NCBI GenBank assembly: GCA_029747585.1
Contig: JAPEVF010000145.1
Location: 1 to 64,000, forward strand
Reading direction: 5' to 3'
Length of the DNA: 64,000 bases
Source of the DNA: Pleurotus djamor
Lineage: Eukaryota; Basidiomycota; Agaricomycetes; Agaricales; Pleurotaceae
The notes beneath the pieces were generated by a model. The model saw nothing but the letters and a program-made list of their open reading frames with translations, ran no database searches and had not been told where the DNA came from. A program made the translations under genes and the position numbers. Positions 12,202 to 23,553 of the stretch are shown here, one piece after another (position 1 is the first letter of the stretch; every line of letters begins with the position of its first letter).

Positions 12202-14455
12202 CTATGATGTACTCGAGGGACTCCGACTGTATATGGTTGTCGACTCCAGCTCGACTTGAACTACATTTCTCAGTTCTCCAACCATCTTCTCGTCGATGGT
12301 TCCATTTCTGATGATGTACCGCTCAATGGGTACCCCCATCTCACGTCTTTTCCTGAAAATATCCCTAATGTCAAGACGATCCATTGGAGTGACGGTTGTG
12401 TAGGGATCCCATTTGGAGTTGACATCGACAATAGTTCTGAGGTTGGGATTGCTGTACAAGCTGGACTGATCCATGTTTTGAACAAGGACATCGAGAATTT
12501 CGTCAATGGTGCCGTCCAAAGTGAGTTCCGTGAGGTTTTCGAATAAAGCGACGAGGGGCGACCACAGAAATGCGGTGCTACGGCGGGAAATCCCAGATAT
12601 GGTGAGCTTGCGGATATGTAGAAGAGGGAGTTTCGAGCAAAGTTGGTGGTAGAGAGGAGTGGATGCCTTTATCCAGGGGAGCGAGATCTTCATGAAGGGT
12701 TTTAGATCGCTGTCCGTTCGGAATAACTCTAGTACGAAGTTATCTGTGACAAAGAGGCGTATTCTGGCGATTTGGGAGCCTGGGACTAGTCTTGCCCTTT
12801 CAACGAGAGTCTGAAGTGGTAAGAAATCGGTTGATTCAATGGTCTTGACTGGATGCGAATATACGGAGCAGACGGTCGTTTGTGGGAAGTCTAAGTAGTC
12901 GAGTAGCTTGGCTCCGGCCAACGAATGAGAAACGATGCGGAGCTTCTTAAGCGTTGGTAGGATAACGCGTAGAGGGCCTGAAGCATCGGTTGAATTGATG
13001 CTTGATATGGTTGCGAGCGAAAGATCCTCAACGTTGGGCGTGTTTCGGAGGAATTGGGTGATCCAGGTGACAGATAACTGATGAGCCACGGTCATATTGG
13101 AGATGGAAACTTTGGTCAAGCCAAGGAATTGCGGCATGTGAGGTGGGACAAGGATCGCTGACAGCTTCAGATGCCGCAGTGATGTCGACGCTCCTTCCTT
13201 CAGGATCAAGCCGGGTAATTCAAGGAGCCGTGATTTCGAAGGACTTGGAATGATCAAGGATTCGAATTTGAACTCGGGAATGTGAGACAAAGGAAGGATG
13301 GAGAAAAGCTGCAGGTATGATCGAACTGCATCTTTATCGAGGGGGATGTTCACGGTCAGGAAAGGATTACCGAGGGCATGCGAGAAAAGCGCAAAGGAGA
13401 TTTGCGGGCCGTCTCGAATCGTACATCGCAGACGCGAAATACTAGTGGGATGATGGTACACCGTCAACTTGCGTAGAAAATCCGCCAAGTTGGAGAGATC
13501 GGGGTAGCTAGCCGGTGGGCCAAAGGACAGAGAGACACTGTTGATCGCTGGCCTTTCGAAGTCAAGGTACGAAAGTAACCTCAATTCCTTGATTGAGTCA
13601 AAGTGCAAGCATAAAGTCCGAAGCTTTGGTATCTCGATCTGTGGTCCTGTAAAGACGTCTTCCGAATAGATATTTCCACAGTCAATGTTCTCGATGTTTG
13701 GTGTGCGGCGAAGGAACCGGGCGAGCCGAGAGAAAGATAGGCCATCAGGTTTGGAGTAGTAGTATATTATTAGTGATGTTAACGATGGGAGATGTGGGAC
13801 ATCACCCAGCGGGATGAGGATATCCACCAGCTTCAATGTTTGGAGCGATTTGAGACCAGGAAACCATATTGATCGACAACTCGAGAACGAATATTTCGTC
13901 CCCGATTTCAAAGTTAGTGTAGAGAGTACTGGAAAATCATGTGTCTTCGCACTTTGGATGATGCGGGCAAACGCCACTTCAGATGGAGAGGATCCCATGA
14001 AGGCGATTGTTATTTCTCTGACTCGTTTACTTTCGTTCATGAGTCGGTCACATGTGGCCGGAAAGTCGACGAGTTTATGCATTTGAGAAAGAGGGAATTT
14101 CAGTGACAAGGGCAGAGTTTTGGAGTGTTGGATCATGGCCTCGATGAATGAGGAATCGTTCAAGGATATCGCCGACCAGAACATGGGTGTATCCAGAATG
14201 ACATTCCGCCATTTTCGACAGATAAAGAGGAGACGTGACCAAGCTCTTTCCTGGGCCATTTCAACTTTACAGGCGACAAAGATGAGCGATAGAACATCAT
14301 CAGGGAGGTGGTTCACGGCGCAGAGGGAGTTCCTCTCCTGTTTTAAAGCGAGAATTTTCTCGTCGATGGCTTTCTGAGCAGATATATCCGTAGAAATCCG
14401 CTGGAAAAATTTGCGTTGGACCTAAACGCATGAAGACGGTTAACGGACATACCAT
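12202..14455 (-). CDS. F-box/leucine-rich protein, long class
   Basis: ATG at 14453-14455, a 52-base intron (14401-14452, GTATGT...CCAG) and one exon 14400-12202; about 733 residues. After MRISTDISAQKAIDEKI comes the F-box (VNHLPDDVLSLIF, then LLFICRKWRNVILDTPMFWS). Leucine-rich strands follow with a duplicated module: TPNIENIDC ... RLLSYLDFERPA and, about 200 residues later, TPNVEDLSL ... KLLDYLDFPQTT. Its closest relative here is the plus-strand gene at 41083-43396: the two share CKVEMAQERAW/CKVEMESKRAW next to the F-box and the same length. The C-terminus (VVQVELES) has lost the terminal WDG motif. Role by family: SCF substrate adaptor. Confidence 0.85.
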
Positions 14456-16054
14456 AAGGTCAATGTCGTAGTCTGTGTACTCAATGGGATGAAGAAGTTT
14501 GGTTTGCGTTAAGCCCAGCATAGCCTATAGGAGGTACTAAAAGCATTCAGCGCGAGCGCTTGCGTTAAGCGCTCATTATCCTTTTCCTTTCTAGCCGCCA
14601 CCGCCCACGCAACTTGCGCTGTTGATCTCTGCGCTACGGTGTTGACGCCCTCCACTCATAGGTCCTTTACAAATTACAATGGCTCGGCTCGAACCTCAAC
14701 TGCGCAACGACCGCTCAAATTTGTGGCTTGGAAGAAAGAATGGTCGCCCCAGAGTCCGAGACGATGAGTAGGACTTACTTGGAGGCTTATGCCGTCTGGA
14801 TACCTCTGGAGAACCCATCCCCTCAAAAGACTCGACCCGCTGGTTTTTCCACCACTTTTTTCAACGGAATAAATCACAGATTTGGAGGAACAGGTCTGTC
14901 TTCGTGGTATGTCGTGCCCCCCTACGTTTGAACGCTCCCAGGACCAACAGATTTGGTATTTGAGGACAGGAAGTGTCTTGTCAACGCCCTGTAATCTTGG
15001 CTCATGTACGGTGGCGAGCTACAGCTGGCTTTGCTGCGTTGGGAACGATTAGAGGGTGGGGGCCGGGGGCGAGAAATGGGCAAGCGAGCCCAGTCGATTG
15101 CTATACGTGAGTCATGAATACATTCCCCGCATCTCCTCCGGCTTACTCTGCGGTCCAGAGCAGTTCATGTGCAATGCCGGCTTCGCTGACATCGCCTCTC
15201 TTAGCGGACATCGATATATCTCAAATACAACGTTGAATGCGCGCTTCAGCTGCTGGTGTTGCTTCGGGGACAAAGGAATGCGCATGATGTGTTCTCGTTG
15301 TCTTCGGGACGCTGGCGCTGGACTGCAGACGGTCTTCGCGTTCTTGCTGGTTTCGAGGTTTACGCCGGTGGTTCTTCCCGGTAAATTACCCTCAGAAGCA
15401 GGGTGGCTGTTCTTGGATGAACTTCAGACACCCGTTCTTCGATCAAATGACCGCTATCCCATGACCATCCCGCCTCCCCCAATGTCACCGCTGCCCTAGT
15501 CACCATCTTCTACGCGACCTGTTTGCGTTGTCCTAGTCGGCGCTTCATCCTTGTCTGTACTCGATATTATGGACTATCCTATTCTTTATGTTTATCCCTT
15601 CTTCAATTTTCACCATGCCTCGTTACGCGAACTTGTTCAACGAACGTTCTTGGTACACACACTGCTTTTTCAAAGCCATTTCCACCTTTTTACCTAGCCC
15701 AATCGTTGATACACCCGCCCATAACCGTTCCACTCTCTCATGAGGTCGCCCTGTCTTTCACCCAGCGTCTGTTCCCTGCTAGCACGAACCTGAACGGAGA
15801 TATCGGGATGTCCTCAGATTTGACCTTATGAGAATATGAGCAGTCCTCAAATTGCCCCATTCAAGACGACCATGCATGAGGCGAGGCATCGATTGGGAAC
15901 CCCAAATACACAGCCTCCCGGTGTTGCCACCAATCCGAACATGATGACGTCTCACCAAAGTAAGTACTGTGTCAATCATGTGTACACTCGACACTGACTG
16001 TTAAAAGCAATCTTGGGGCTTTCCTCTAGTGAAAACAGCGAACAACCTTTCATA
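14456..16054. other. Intergenic stretch, no confident gene
   Basis: About 1.6 kb between two outward-facing gene starts. It holds frames of up to 147 codons (15056-15499, plus strand) that are Cys- and Arg-rich, begin on weak starts, and show neither a recognisable domain nor a consistent splice pattern. A short inverted-looking GC motif (GCGCTTGCGTTAAGCGCTC) lies near 14550-14572. Nothing further is supported. Confidence 0.4.
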
Positions 16055-17238
16055 ATGGCTGATGGTATTCAAACTCTTTCAGAGCCTCCCTTCGATGCTC
16101 CTTCGACTCCAAACCCCCTTCCCGAGGCCGAGGTGAACGATCACGAATCCGGACCATCGACATCTGCCATATACGCGAACAATTTGTATCCACCGATCGG
16201 TACATCATGGTGGAGAAAGTACGTCTATGCCCCGCTAATTGGATTTGCTCTCGATGTTCACATTCCAATTTTTCATCAAGGCAGGAGATTACGGTCATGA
16301 AGGACCAACCCATCTTGTGGCACAAGGATCAAAGCCGCAAAATAGCGATCTTCAACTGGAGTGTCGACGCGTATATCTATACCGTCAATGCGAAACCCAA
16401 CAGTACCTTCAAGAAGAACCACGGAGCTGTCTACGCGGTCCTGGTCCATCGAGGCTCATGTGAAATCTTACCCGCTCCCTGGTCGTTGGATTCGGCGCAG
16501 ACCCAGAATGAAGGGGTTAATGGCCACGAGATCATGGAGTCCACAGGAACTCCCTTCAAGTTCAAGGTGTTTTATCGTGTATCCCTACCTCGTACGTACG
16601 AGGGAGGTGAGGCGATCAAGCAGCTCCCTCCTTCAAATACCGCGACCAAGGACGGTAGCTCTTGGAAATGTAAGTCTTTGACTCTACCGCTTAGTTGACT
16701 GTGCTAACCGACTTGATTTCTAGACCCAATCACACTCAGGCAAACCATGCAGATGTTCAGGTATAACGGCACCGAACCCTTTTCTTTTGAAGCGACATAC
16801 GAAGACGCGCTGAACCTGGACAAGTCGGAGCAAGAGGGTGAGTTTGAAAGCTCAGAGGTATCATGGAAAATCATTACCAATAATGACCGCGTATGTGGTC
16901 TTATCGTCATCTTCTATGTACCCACTCTCTGAGTCCACGCAAAATACAGCCGACGAAAGTTCCAATCTCATCACTTTCCATTTTCCGTTTCAAGTCTCCC
17001 GAGGCCGTGAACCTCCGTACGTTTGCCTATCCACTAGACGTTCCACTTACTGACCGTCTCCGCATTGCTACCTGTCATGTAGGTTTCTTTGCTATGATGC
17101 TCGAACGTTGGGATATGGTAAGCCTCCCACAATATCTTCTCTTCACGTCTCATATGGTCGATCCAGAGCGGAGGGTCGCACGCGGAAAACAAGGAACTAA
17201 ATTGCTTGTTCGTGGCTCCTGATGAAAAAAGTTCATGA
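16055..17238 (+). CDS. Unassigned six/seven-exon family, copy 1
   Basis: I do not recognise this family. Exons can be followed by alignment with the four other copies: ATG at 16055, an acidic Pro/Ser-rich leader, then NNLYPPIGTSWWRK; intron 16219-16280; an exon with WSVDAYIYTVNAKPNSTFKK and AVYAVLVHRGSC; an exon starting YPITLRQTMQMFRYNGTEPF and ending ITNNDR; a short exon VPISSLSIFRFKSPEAVNL; a short exon FFAMMLERWDM; and a last exon with HAENKELNCLFVAP, stop at 17236-17238. The C-terminal part is the most divergent of the five. No signal peptide or membrane segment is apparent, so the protein is probably intracellular. Its 3' end faces the 3' end of an F-box gene only 118 bases away. Confidence 0.65.
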
Positions 17239-17356
17239 GTCGCCCGTTTCAGTATTCCGCTGGATTTGTACTCTATATACTAGATGGCGAGAGGGTAATT
17301 AGCCAATGTCATCGGGGAAATGCCTGAGAGGACCCCTTGATACAGAACGCCCTCCC

Positions 17357-18998
17357 TCACATCATTCCATCCCACTCTACCGTAACATATTCTCGTAGAG
17401 CTCCAACTAATTCTTCTCCAATCTTGCACCCCTTGATGACAAGCCGACGGATGGGCCTGCCGCGGGTGAGTCGGTCGGTGAAGTAGATGGCCAATTGGTG
17501 GACATTCAGTGAGGTCAAGTCAGTCAAGGTGATAGTAATGGCTTCCAGGTCAGGGAGACGAACGCAAGGGTTGGCTTCATCTTTGTCCTCGGTATTTCCT
17601 TGAAGCATGAGTGGTAAGGATGAGGCGTCGTGTGTGCCTACAGTGAGCGCCTTGAGCCGTTCAAATGACGGAAGGACGTCGGACCATACGAGAGCCGTGT
17701 TAACGAGCGTACGGGGTGTGTCGTCAATAGAGAATTCAAGGACCTGGGCGAGTGGGGCGAAGGCGGAGTACAGCTGTACGCACTCTCTGAGCGAGGCGAA
17801 GTGGGATGGGAGGTTGAACTGTAGGAACGGTGAATTGTCGCCGGAAAAGTGTAGCTTGAGACAGCGCCAGGTATCGCAAGGGCTGAGATCTATGACCATC
17901 TTTTGGATCGTCCCATCGGCGCTCGAAGGCAAGAGTTGTGATACGAGAGATTGGAGACTGGGTATGTGTGTGGTACCGGGTTCTAGGTGACCTCGCATCG
18001 ACGAAAATGTGGCCTTGACTCGGGTCGAACTTGGTATTGAAAGGCAATCGAAAAGTTTGGCCGTACTGATGTGCTGACCGGTGACCGTCAGCGTCCGCAG
18101 CTTGGGGAGGGAGATGGCGAGTGGGAGTTCTGAATGATCGAAATTTGGAAAGCTTTTACTGTAGTCTATGTCCCCGATCTCTATTTCTTCGAGGTTGGGT
18201 GTACCTTGAAGAAATTTCGCGATCCATTTAAGGGATAACCCGCTACCCGCTGCGTAGCAAGAGCAGCTGACTCGAAGGCTAGTCAACGAGGGAATATCCG
18301 GAGCAACGCAAGCGGTGAGAACATTGGTAAGTTCGATACGCCTGAGCGAGGTCAATTTTTCCCAAGGAAGGGCGGCGAATATTGTAACGATGCCGGTTTT
18401 AGCCACATTGGTGGATGACTCAATCTTGAGCGTCTGAGTCGAAGTATTATCGAGGCGATTAAAGGTGCCTTTAACCAAGTAGCCTTGGGCTTCCGAAGTC
18501 CGGAAGCAGAGTTTGTCGATAGTAGCGTGGGTTTTGGATAAGCCTATTGCCAATGCGTTGCAGAGGTCCTCCAGGTTGGGGGCGGAGCGAGTTTTGTTAA
18601 GCGAGTAGCAGACATTAATAGAAAGCCCTTTGGATCGAGTAAGCATAGTGTCGACGAAGGGTGCATCGAACAAGGACAGTGTGGCCCAAAATCGAGAAGT
18701 ATTGAGGATAACGTTCCGCCAGCGGCGACATACTTGAAGGGCGTTCAACCATGTTCCACGACGCCAGTCAAAGGCCGTTTGGGTCTTATAGTAGACAAAG
18801 ATAAGCGAAAGAATTTCGCTGGGTAGATTGTGGAAGGCATTCAGCGAATTGCGTTGCGCCCTCAGGGCGTAGATTGCTGCTTGGAGCTTGGTAATTTCAG
18901 CATCGATTATTGCTTGACCCGAAGTATCTGTGAAGAATACCTAGAGCACATATGTAAATTTATATATTCGAGTTTGGAAAGAGTCTCAGACTGACCAT
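17357..18998 (-). CDS. F-box/leucine-rich protein, short class
   Basis: ATG at 18996-18998, a 55-base intron (18941-18995, GTCAGT...CTCTAG), then one exon 18940-17357; 528 residues. It begins MVFFTDTSGQAIIDAEITKL, followed by the F-box (FHNLPSEILSLIF ... ALQVCRRWRNVILNTSRFWA). The leucine-rich region contains a single module (TPNLEEIEI ... LPKLRTLTV ... AKLFDCLSIPSS). It ends YVTVEWDGMM, with the family C-terminal motif almost at the last residue. It is flanked on both sides by plus-strand copies of the unassigned PPIGTSWWR family. Predicted SCF substrate adaptor. Confidence 0.85.
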
Positions 18999-19581
18999 TC
19001 TAGGATGAGGTTTGAGACGAAGCACGAATCTTGTTGGAATCTTGTCCACGCGGTGGCCACAACGATCAGCATGTGACTTGTCGTAGCCCCTGTCTACTTT
19101 CGTTTTCCACTTCAAGTTTTTCCAAACACAAACACGGCACCCTGCAACCAATTGACCATTGACTTGAATTCTCATAGATCCTGAGGCGCGTCATGGGGAC
19201 GGCCAACCATGCCTCCGCGATGGGGACAGACCCCACAAAGGTTCCGTAAGCTGTCAAAGTCTCTTCGATCTGGAAAGAACCCTTTCCACTAAAATCGCCA
19301 AACCCAAGCGTCGCTCATTGATAGGCATTACAGGACGGTTCAAGCACCTTTCCCATTAACACAGCTGTCCGGTGGTGTACCTATTCCGATAATGACACCG
19401 ACTACTATGTAAGCCAGGTCGTGCGTATATCTACGAAGTAATTTCGTCTAATATCTTCGTTCCAACTCAGTCTTGACCTTGTTTCTCCAGTTCTTCATGA
19501 CTTTTGAAGCTGATACCGCTACAAACGTGGCCCGCTTGGTCTACGTCAACGACGAAAATACTCAGTCGCTTCCCGAAGACG

Positions 19582-20495
19582 ATGTCTTGGTTCGGATCCT
19601 CTACATATGACAACAAACTCTCCCCTCCGATCGGGACTTCGTGGTGGAGAAGGTATGCACCCCTTGCTCTCCTCCGCTGGCGTTTCACGCGCGCAGCTCA
19701 CTCAAATACGTACCCATAGACAATCTTTCACGCTCTTGAACGACAAGCGGTTCAAAACCGACGCGAACATTACCTGGAAGGTCGAGGCTTACATCTACAC
19801 AGTCAACGCACAACCCAATGAAGACTTCGAATCAAACGGCGGACTCGTCTACGTCATTCTAGCGCACCGAGGATTCTGCTATCAAGAGGCGAAGGAGGTC
19901 AGCTTCTATGCCAAATGCCCGGCTAGCAAGATGAAGCTCATCAAGCATTTCCCCGGCCAAGACGATCATACCTCAACAGGTTCACGCCGTAGCTGTAAGC
20001 GCAGCTCTCTAAATGTAGTCGGCGTATTCTGATTATTGGCACCCTTTAGATCCCATTGCGTTCAGGCAGAGCATGTAAATGTTCAAGGATAATGGGAACC
20101 AAGGGTTCTCCTTTGATGCTAGCTACGAGGACACTTTGGTCCTCGATGATTTCAAATATACCACCTACGAAGACTTGGGTCCTGGTCGTCACTGTTGGGT
20201 TGTGAAAAACGAAGCATCGAGAGCGGTATGTCAACTGTTTTCTTTAAATATATCATTGTTGTTGGCTTATCCTGACTACTTCAGGGTGCCCGTTACAAGA
20301 TCTCCGCGCTCTCAGTATATGAGCTGTCTTCCCTTGGGGAAGTACCCTTCAGTAAGTTCTATAGCAAACTTATATGAGTAACGGTTCTTAATGATCCTTC
20401 ATTGGTTGATTTAAACAGCGTTCGAGTTCTGGATCAAAGGCTCAAGCGAAGGGATTGCTATGGAAAAAGAAATCAGAATTAATGCAATGTTCTGA
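19582..20495 (+). pseudogene. Unassigned family, copy 2, with in-frame stop in the hallmark motif
   Basis: Exon 1 carries YDNKLSPPIGTSWWRR. Exon 2 (after an intron ending CCCATAG) reads ITWKVEAYIYTVNAQPNEDF and GGLVYVILAHRGFCYQ. Exon 3 should read QTMQMF but reads QSM-stop-MF: the Gln codon is TAA at 20076-20078. The frame then continues normally (FKDNGNQGFSFDASYED, later YKISALSVYELSSLGEVPF and FEFWIKGSSEG) to a stop at 20493-20495 after RINAMF. So a single C-to-T-type change interrupts an otherwise intact copy. The start is uncertain: ATG at 19582 is in frame, while an acidic 38-codon frame from 19498 lies upstream in another frame and could be the old N-terminus. It may be a recent pseudogene; a sequence error is possible. 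Confidence 0.65.
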
Positions 20496-21877
20496 ACCTG
20501 ATATATGAGTATACGGCTAGTTGGGAAATTTCACGATGCATATGTACGCCTTTGTCCTAGACAACCCGGATCAATGTATCATCTCACTCAACATAAGTAC
20601 CGTACGCCCGAAAACGATATACAACCATGGTCATCGAGAAGTTGTATGAGGGGCATAGTACCGTGCGCAGGTGTATTGGGAAAGAGGACGTAACAAAGGC
20701 ATGGCATAAGTAGGGAACATATGGAAAATTGACAAGCTCGGGGTAGGACATAGGGAAAGGACATAAGGAAGATGGGTAGCAAGGGGGAAAGGGGAAGGGA
20801 TAGTAGTAGAGCGATTCCAGCCACTATCACATCATAGCGTCCAAAACCACCTTCAGCAGCTGCAAGCATCTTGGTAGATGGCGAAGCGGGCGTTACTGCG
20901 ATGAAAGAGGCGTCGCTGGCCATACCGATAGCAAGCGGAAGTTATCAGCTGCGCGACGAAGAGTCGAGTCGGTTGCGTGTCGACGCTAGCAACGATGACA
21001 ACGACCAAATCAACCCAATGGCCAATGCCAATGACGCTTCGGACTCATTTTCCTATCCCTGTCCTATCAGCGACGTCTATACTCCAACCTCCAAGCCAAG
21101 AGAGGTCAAACCAGTCCCATAGCGAGGACAACCTTCAGCTTCATGAATGTCTGCCATCGTCTGTGTCCCCAAATCCGCCAACCAACCACATCACATCCAG
21201 GCACCTGGTAAATCACTCTCGTCCCTCTAGAGTATCTCGCTCTGAGTGTTCTCGCCTCCCCGCCTGGGGCGAGAAGTATTTCACGGAAAGACGCCGGCGA
21301 AGCCATTGCTACAGCCAAGTCAGCAGTCCCATGAGCAGGCTCGAGCGACCCCGATGATGAGGGGTGGACGGCGTTGAGCGTTTGGGATGGCGGTGGGAAC
21401 GAAGAAAGGGTCTTATTGGTGCTTTGAAGATGAGCATGAGGTTCCCCCACTGAGCCGTGTAGGATGGGCAACAAAGAGGTCGTTGCGGTGCAATCGGGCT
21501 CCGTGTCGAACCCTAAAGACTGAGCAACACTGGGACCGAGCTTGTAGTGTAAACTTTGGAGGCGCTTGAAAACGCGAGTGTAGGGCTTCGCCGTCGTACG
21601 AAGGGCTCTTCTAATTTGGCAGTGTGTGGAAGATGCGCGGATGCAACGACAACGAAGCAAGTATGCGTATGTTGCATCGGAGGAGACAGGATGTGAGGTT
21701 GTGGATCAAATTATCATGCGTCCCGAGGTTCCATCCCTCCTTTGGCGAGGGGCGTTGAAGGGTTACGGGGGCGCTCGCTTCATCGTCATTCCCTCAGCAT
21801 CACCACCCTCCTCTCTATACTGCACAATCTTTCTGCACCTCCACAGGGATATCCCGCGCTGCGTTTAGCCAGTCCGA
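20496..21877. other. Unresolved stretch with minus-strand frames
   Basis: Contains a 184-codon minus-strand frame (21660-21106, basic N-terminal part, Ser/Pro-rich middle) and a 111-codon hydrophobic minus-strand frame (20923-20588). A plus-strand frame (20871-21122) has an acidic, tail-like composition but no ATG. I could not connect them into one spliced gene. They may be 3' parts of the gene suggested at 21878-22665. Confidence 0.3.
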
Positions 21878-22665
21878 TCAGCATGTGCCCTGCAGAGGTG
21901 CAAACTCAGTGACAGTGTGTTTAGACGACTGTCGCCAATGGTTCATGTCTTCGAGGCTATATCGGAGCCTCCTCAAGTCCTCCCGGATACATGGAGCTGC
22001 CTGGGGTGCTCCCGATATCGTCGTTGGGCAGGGAGTCTCCGGCTCGATCATGAGCAACAATTTGGGCACAAGTGCCGCGACTCCTTTCATGAGGAAGGTT
22101 ACCAATGCTTTCGTATCTTCCTGCCCTACATGTCCCCTCCGCCCAGCGTTGCGAAGCGCGAGCAACCTTGGACCCGCTGCGTTACATGGTGGAAAGACAG
22201 AGTCGAGAGTGGAGCGTGACATCGACACAGGATAACCTGGAGTTATGGGACGGAGGAAGAAATCCCAAGGGAGGGGAGAGATCTTCTCGGGAGAGGCGTG
22301 GGATGGGAGCTCGAAGGAGACCGGCGATAGGGAGTACAGCAGGTCAGCGGTAGGAGGAACGTCTAGCACAGAGAGCAAAGGTAGAGGCCAAGTGCGTTTC
22401 CACCCAGCTTCGACTGCACCGAAGACGGGGTATGTTCCATCCTTGATGAACGTCCAAAAACTCCCCAACCAATAGACCGTCCAGTGACAGTGATCCAACT
22501 CGAGAGCGTATCCATGTGACGACAAGACAGGGATTGTGAGCCATGAGATCTTGAGAGGCGAGAAAGCGTCTACGGGCAAGAGTGTCAGCATTAGTGTGGG
22601 ATGTACTCAGGAAGGTAATTACATGGTGCTTGTCATGCATCAGGTCGAAGGGGCGACAAAGAAAA
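21878..22665 (-). CDS. Candidate membrane-protein exons, gene model unresolved
   Basis: The minus strand has a stop-free frame from 22591 to 21878 whose first part has convincing codon use: FSPLKISWLTIPVLSSHGYA, then HWTVYWLGSFWTFIKDGTYP and VFGAVEAGWKRTWPLPLLSV. An upstream exon reading FRCLFLCRPFDLMHDKHH joins through a plausible short intron (GTAATT...CCGTAG). Before it, VLASGLVLL could be part of a hydrophobic helix. The composition suggests a multi-pass membrane protein with Trp-rich loops. The later part of the frame (NAAGPRLLALRNAGRRG onward) is less convincing and may include introns. I do not recognise the family, and the start, the end and the number of exons are not established. 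Confidence 0.35.
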
Positions 22666-23553
22666 AGGCATCGAAAATCTAGAAGTAAAATAATAGCAAG
22701 TCAGCAACCGTGTAAAGCTACTTTTTGGGCGTATTTACTCACTGAGTAACACGAGACCGGACGCCAACACACACGTCCGAAGCACGAAGGGATGTCATCC
22801 GTATTGCAGTGCGAAGAGTGTGGCGCAAAGTAAGCTAAGCTCACGGCGCGCGAAAATGGAGATCGCCCTTCGCAGCTGCGCCCGAGGATGCGTGAAGATG
22901 TCCAGGATAGGCTGCGGGAAATGACGACAAGGCCACGGCAATCACGCTCTAAATTGAAGGCGAGTGGACGTAGATTTAATAGGGATGTCAGCACATCCGT
23001 AATCATGGCGAGATTTAGAGGTGATTGAAGTATTGACGCCTAGAGCCCTTGAGGAGCAGATTTGACTAGATGACAGGTCAGAAAAGTCACCAGACGACAA
23101 ACTATCGCTGGAAACGCACCAATTTTTACCAGTCAGATCTCTCCCTAGCCAGCGCAGAAATCCTTTCACCAAAAAAGAGACTGTCATGAGTGAGATGAGC
23201 GACTTGAAGCTTGTTGAACGCTGTTCGCTCCAAGTTAGCTCGAGTGTTGCTCGAATATTTTGTAAATGTTTGGTACGTACATAGGCAGCGGCGTTGGTGA
23301 AGATATGCTGAATTCTCCAAGTGTCTTCAACTAGACGATAAGCGGCTGGTGTTGAAGATATCGCCAGGAGGAAACTAGATGATGGTTCGAGTTGGGTAAC
23401 CTGGGGCTGCCAAGCGCTGAAGTGACGGCGAAGTCTGGTTCACGAGTCATGTGATGTCTTGTGGACCGTGGACCTTATGGTCTGTTCAACCCTTGGACGT
23501 GTTCAGCGCCAGAGTCCGTCCCTTGCTCTATTGCTGTTGTCGCAGCTTCTGCG
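22666..23553. other. No confident gene
   Basis: About 0.9 kb upstream of the first plus-strand F-box gene of the three-gene tandem. Only short minus-strand frames (up to 101 codons) with no recognisable motif. It may contain 5' exons of the minus-strand candidate at 21878-22665 and the promoter of the F-box gene. Confidence 0.4.

Noticed and set aside
15056..15499. 147-codon plus-strand frame, Cys/Arg-rich
   Set aside because: No good start, no recognisable motif, no splice partner.
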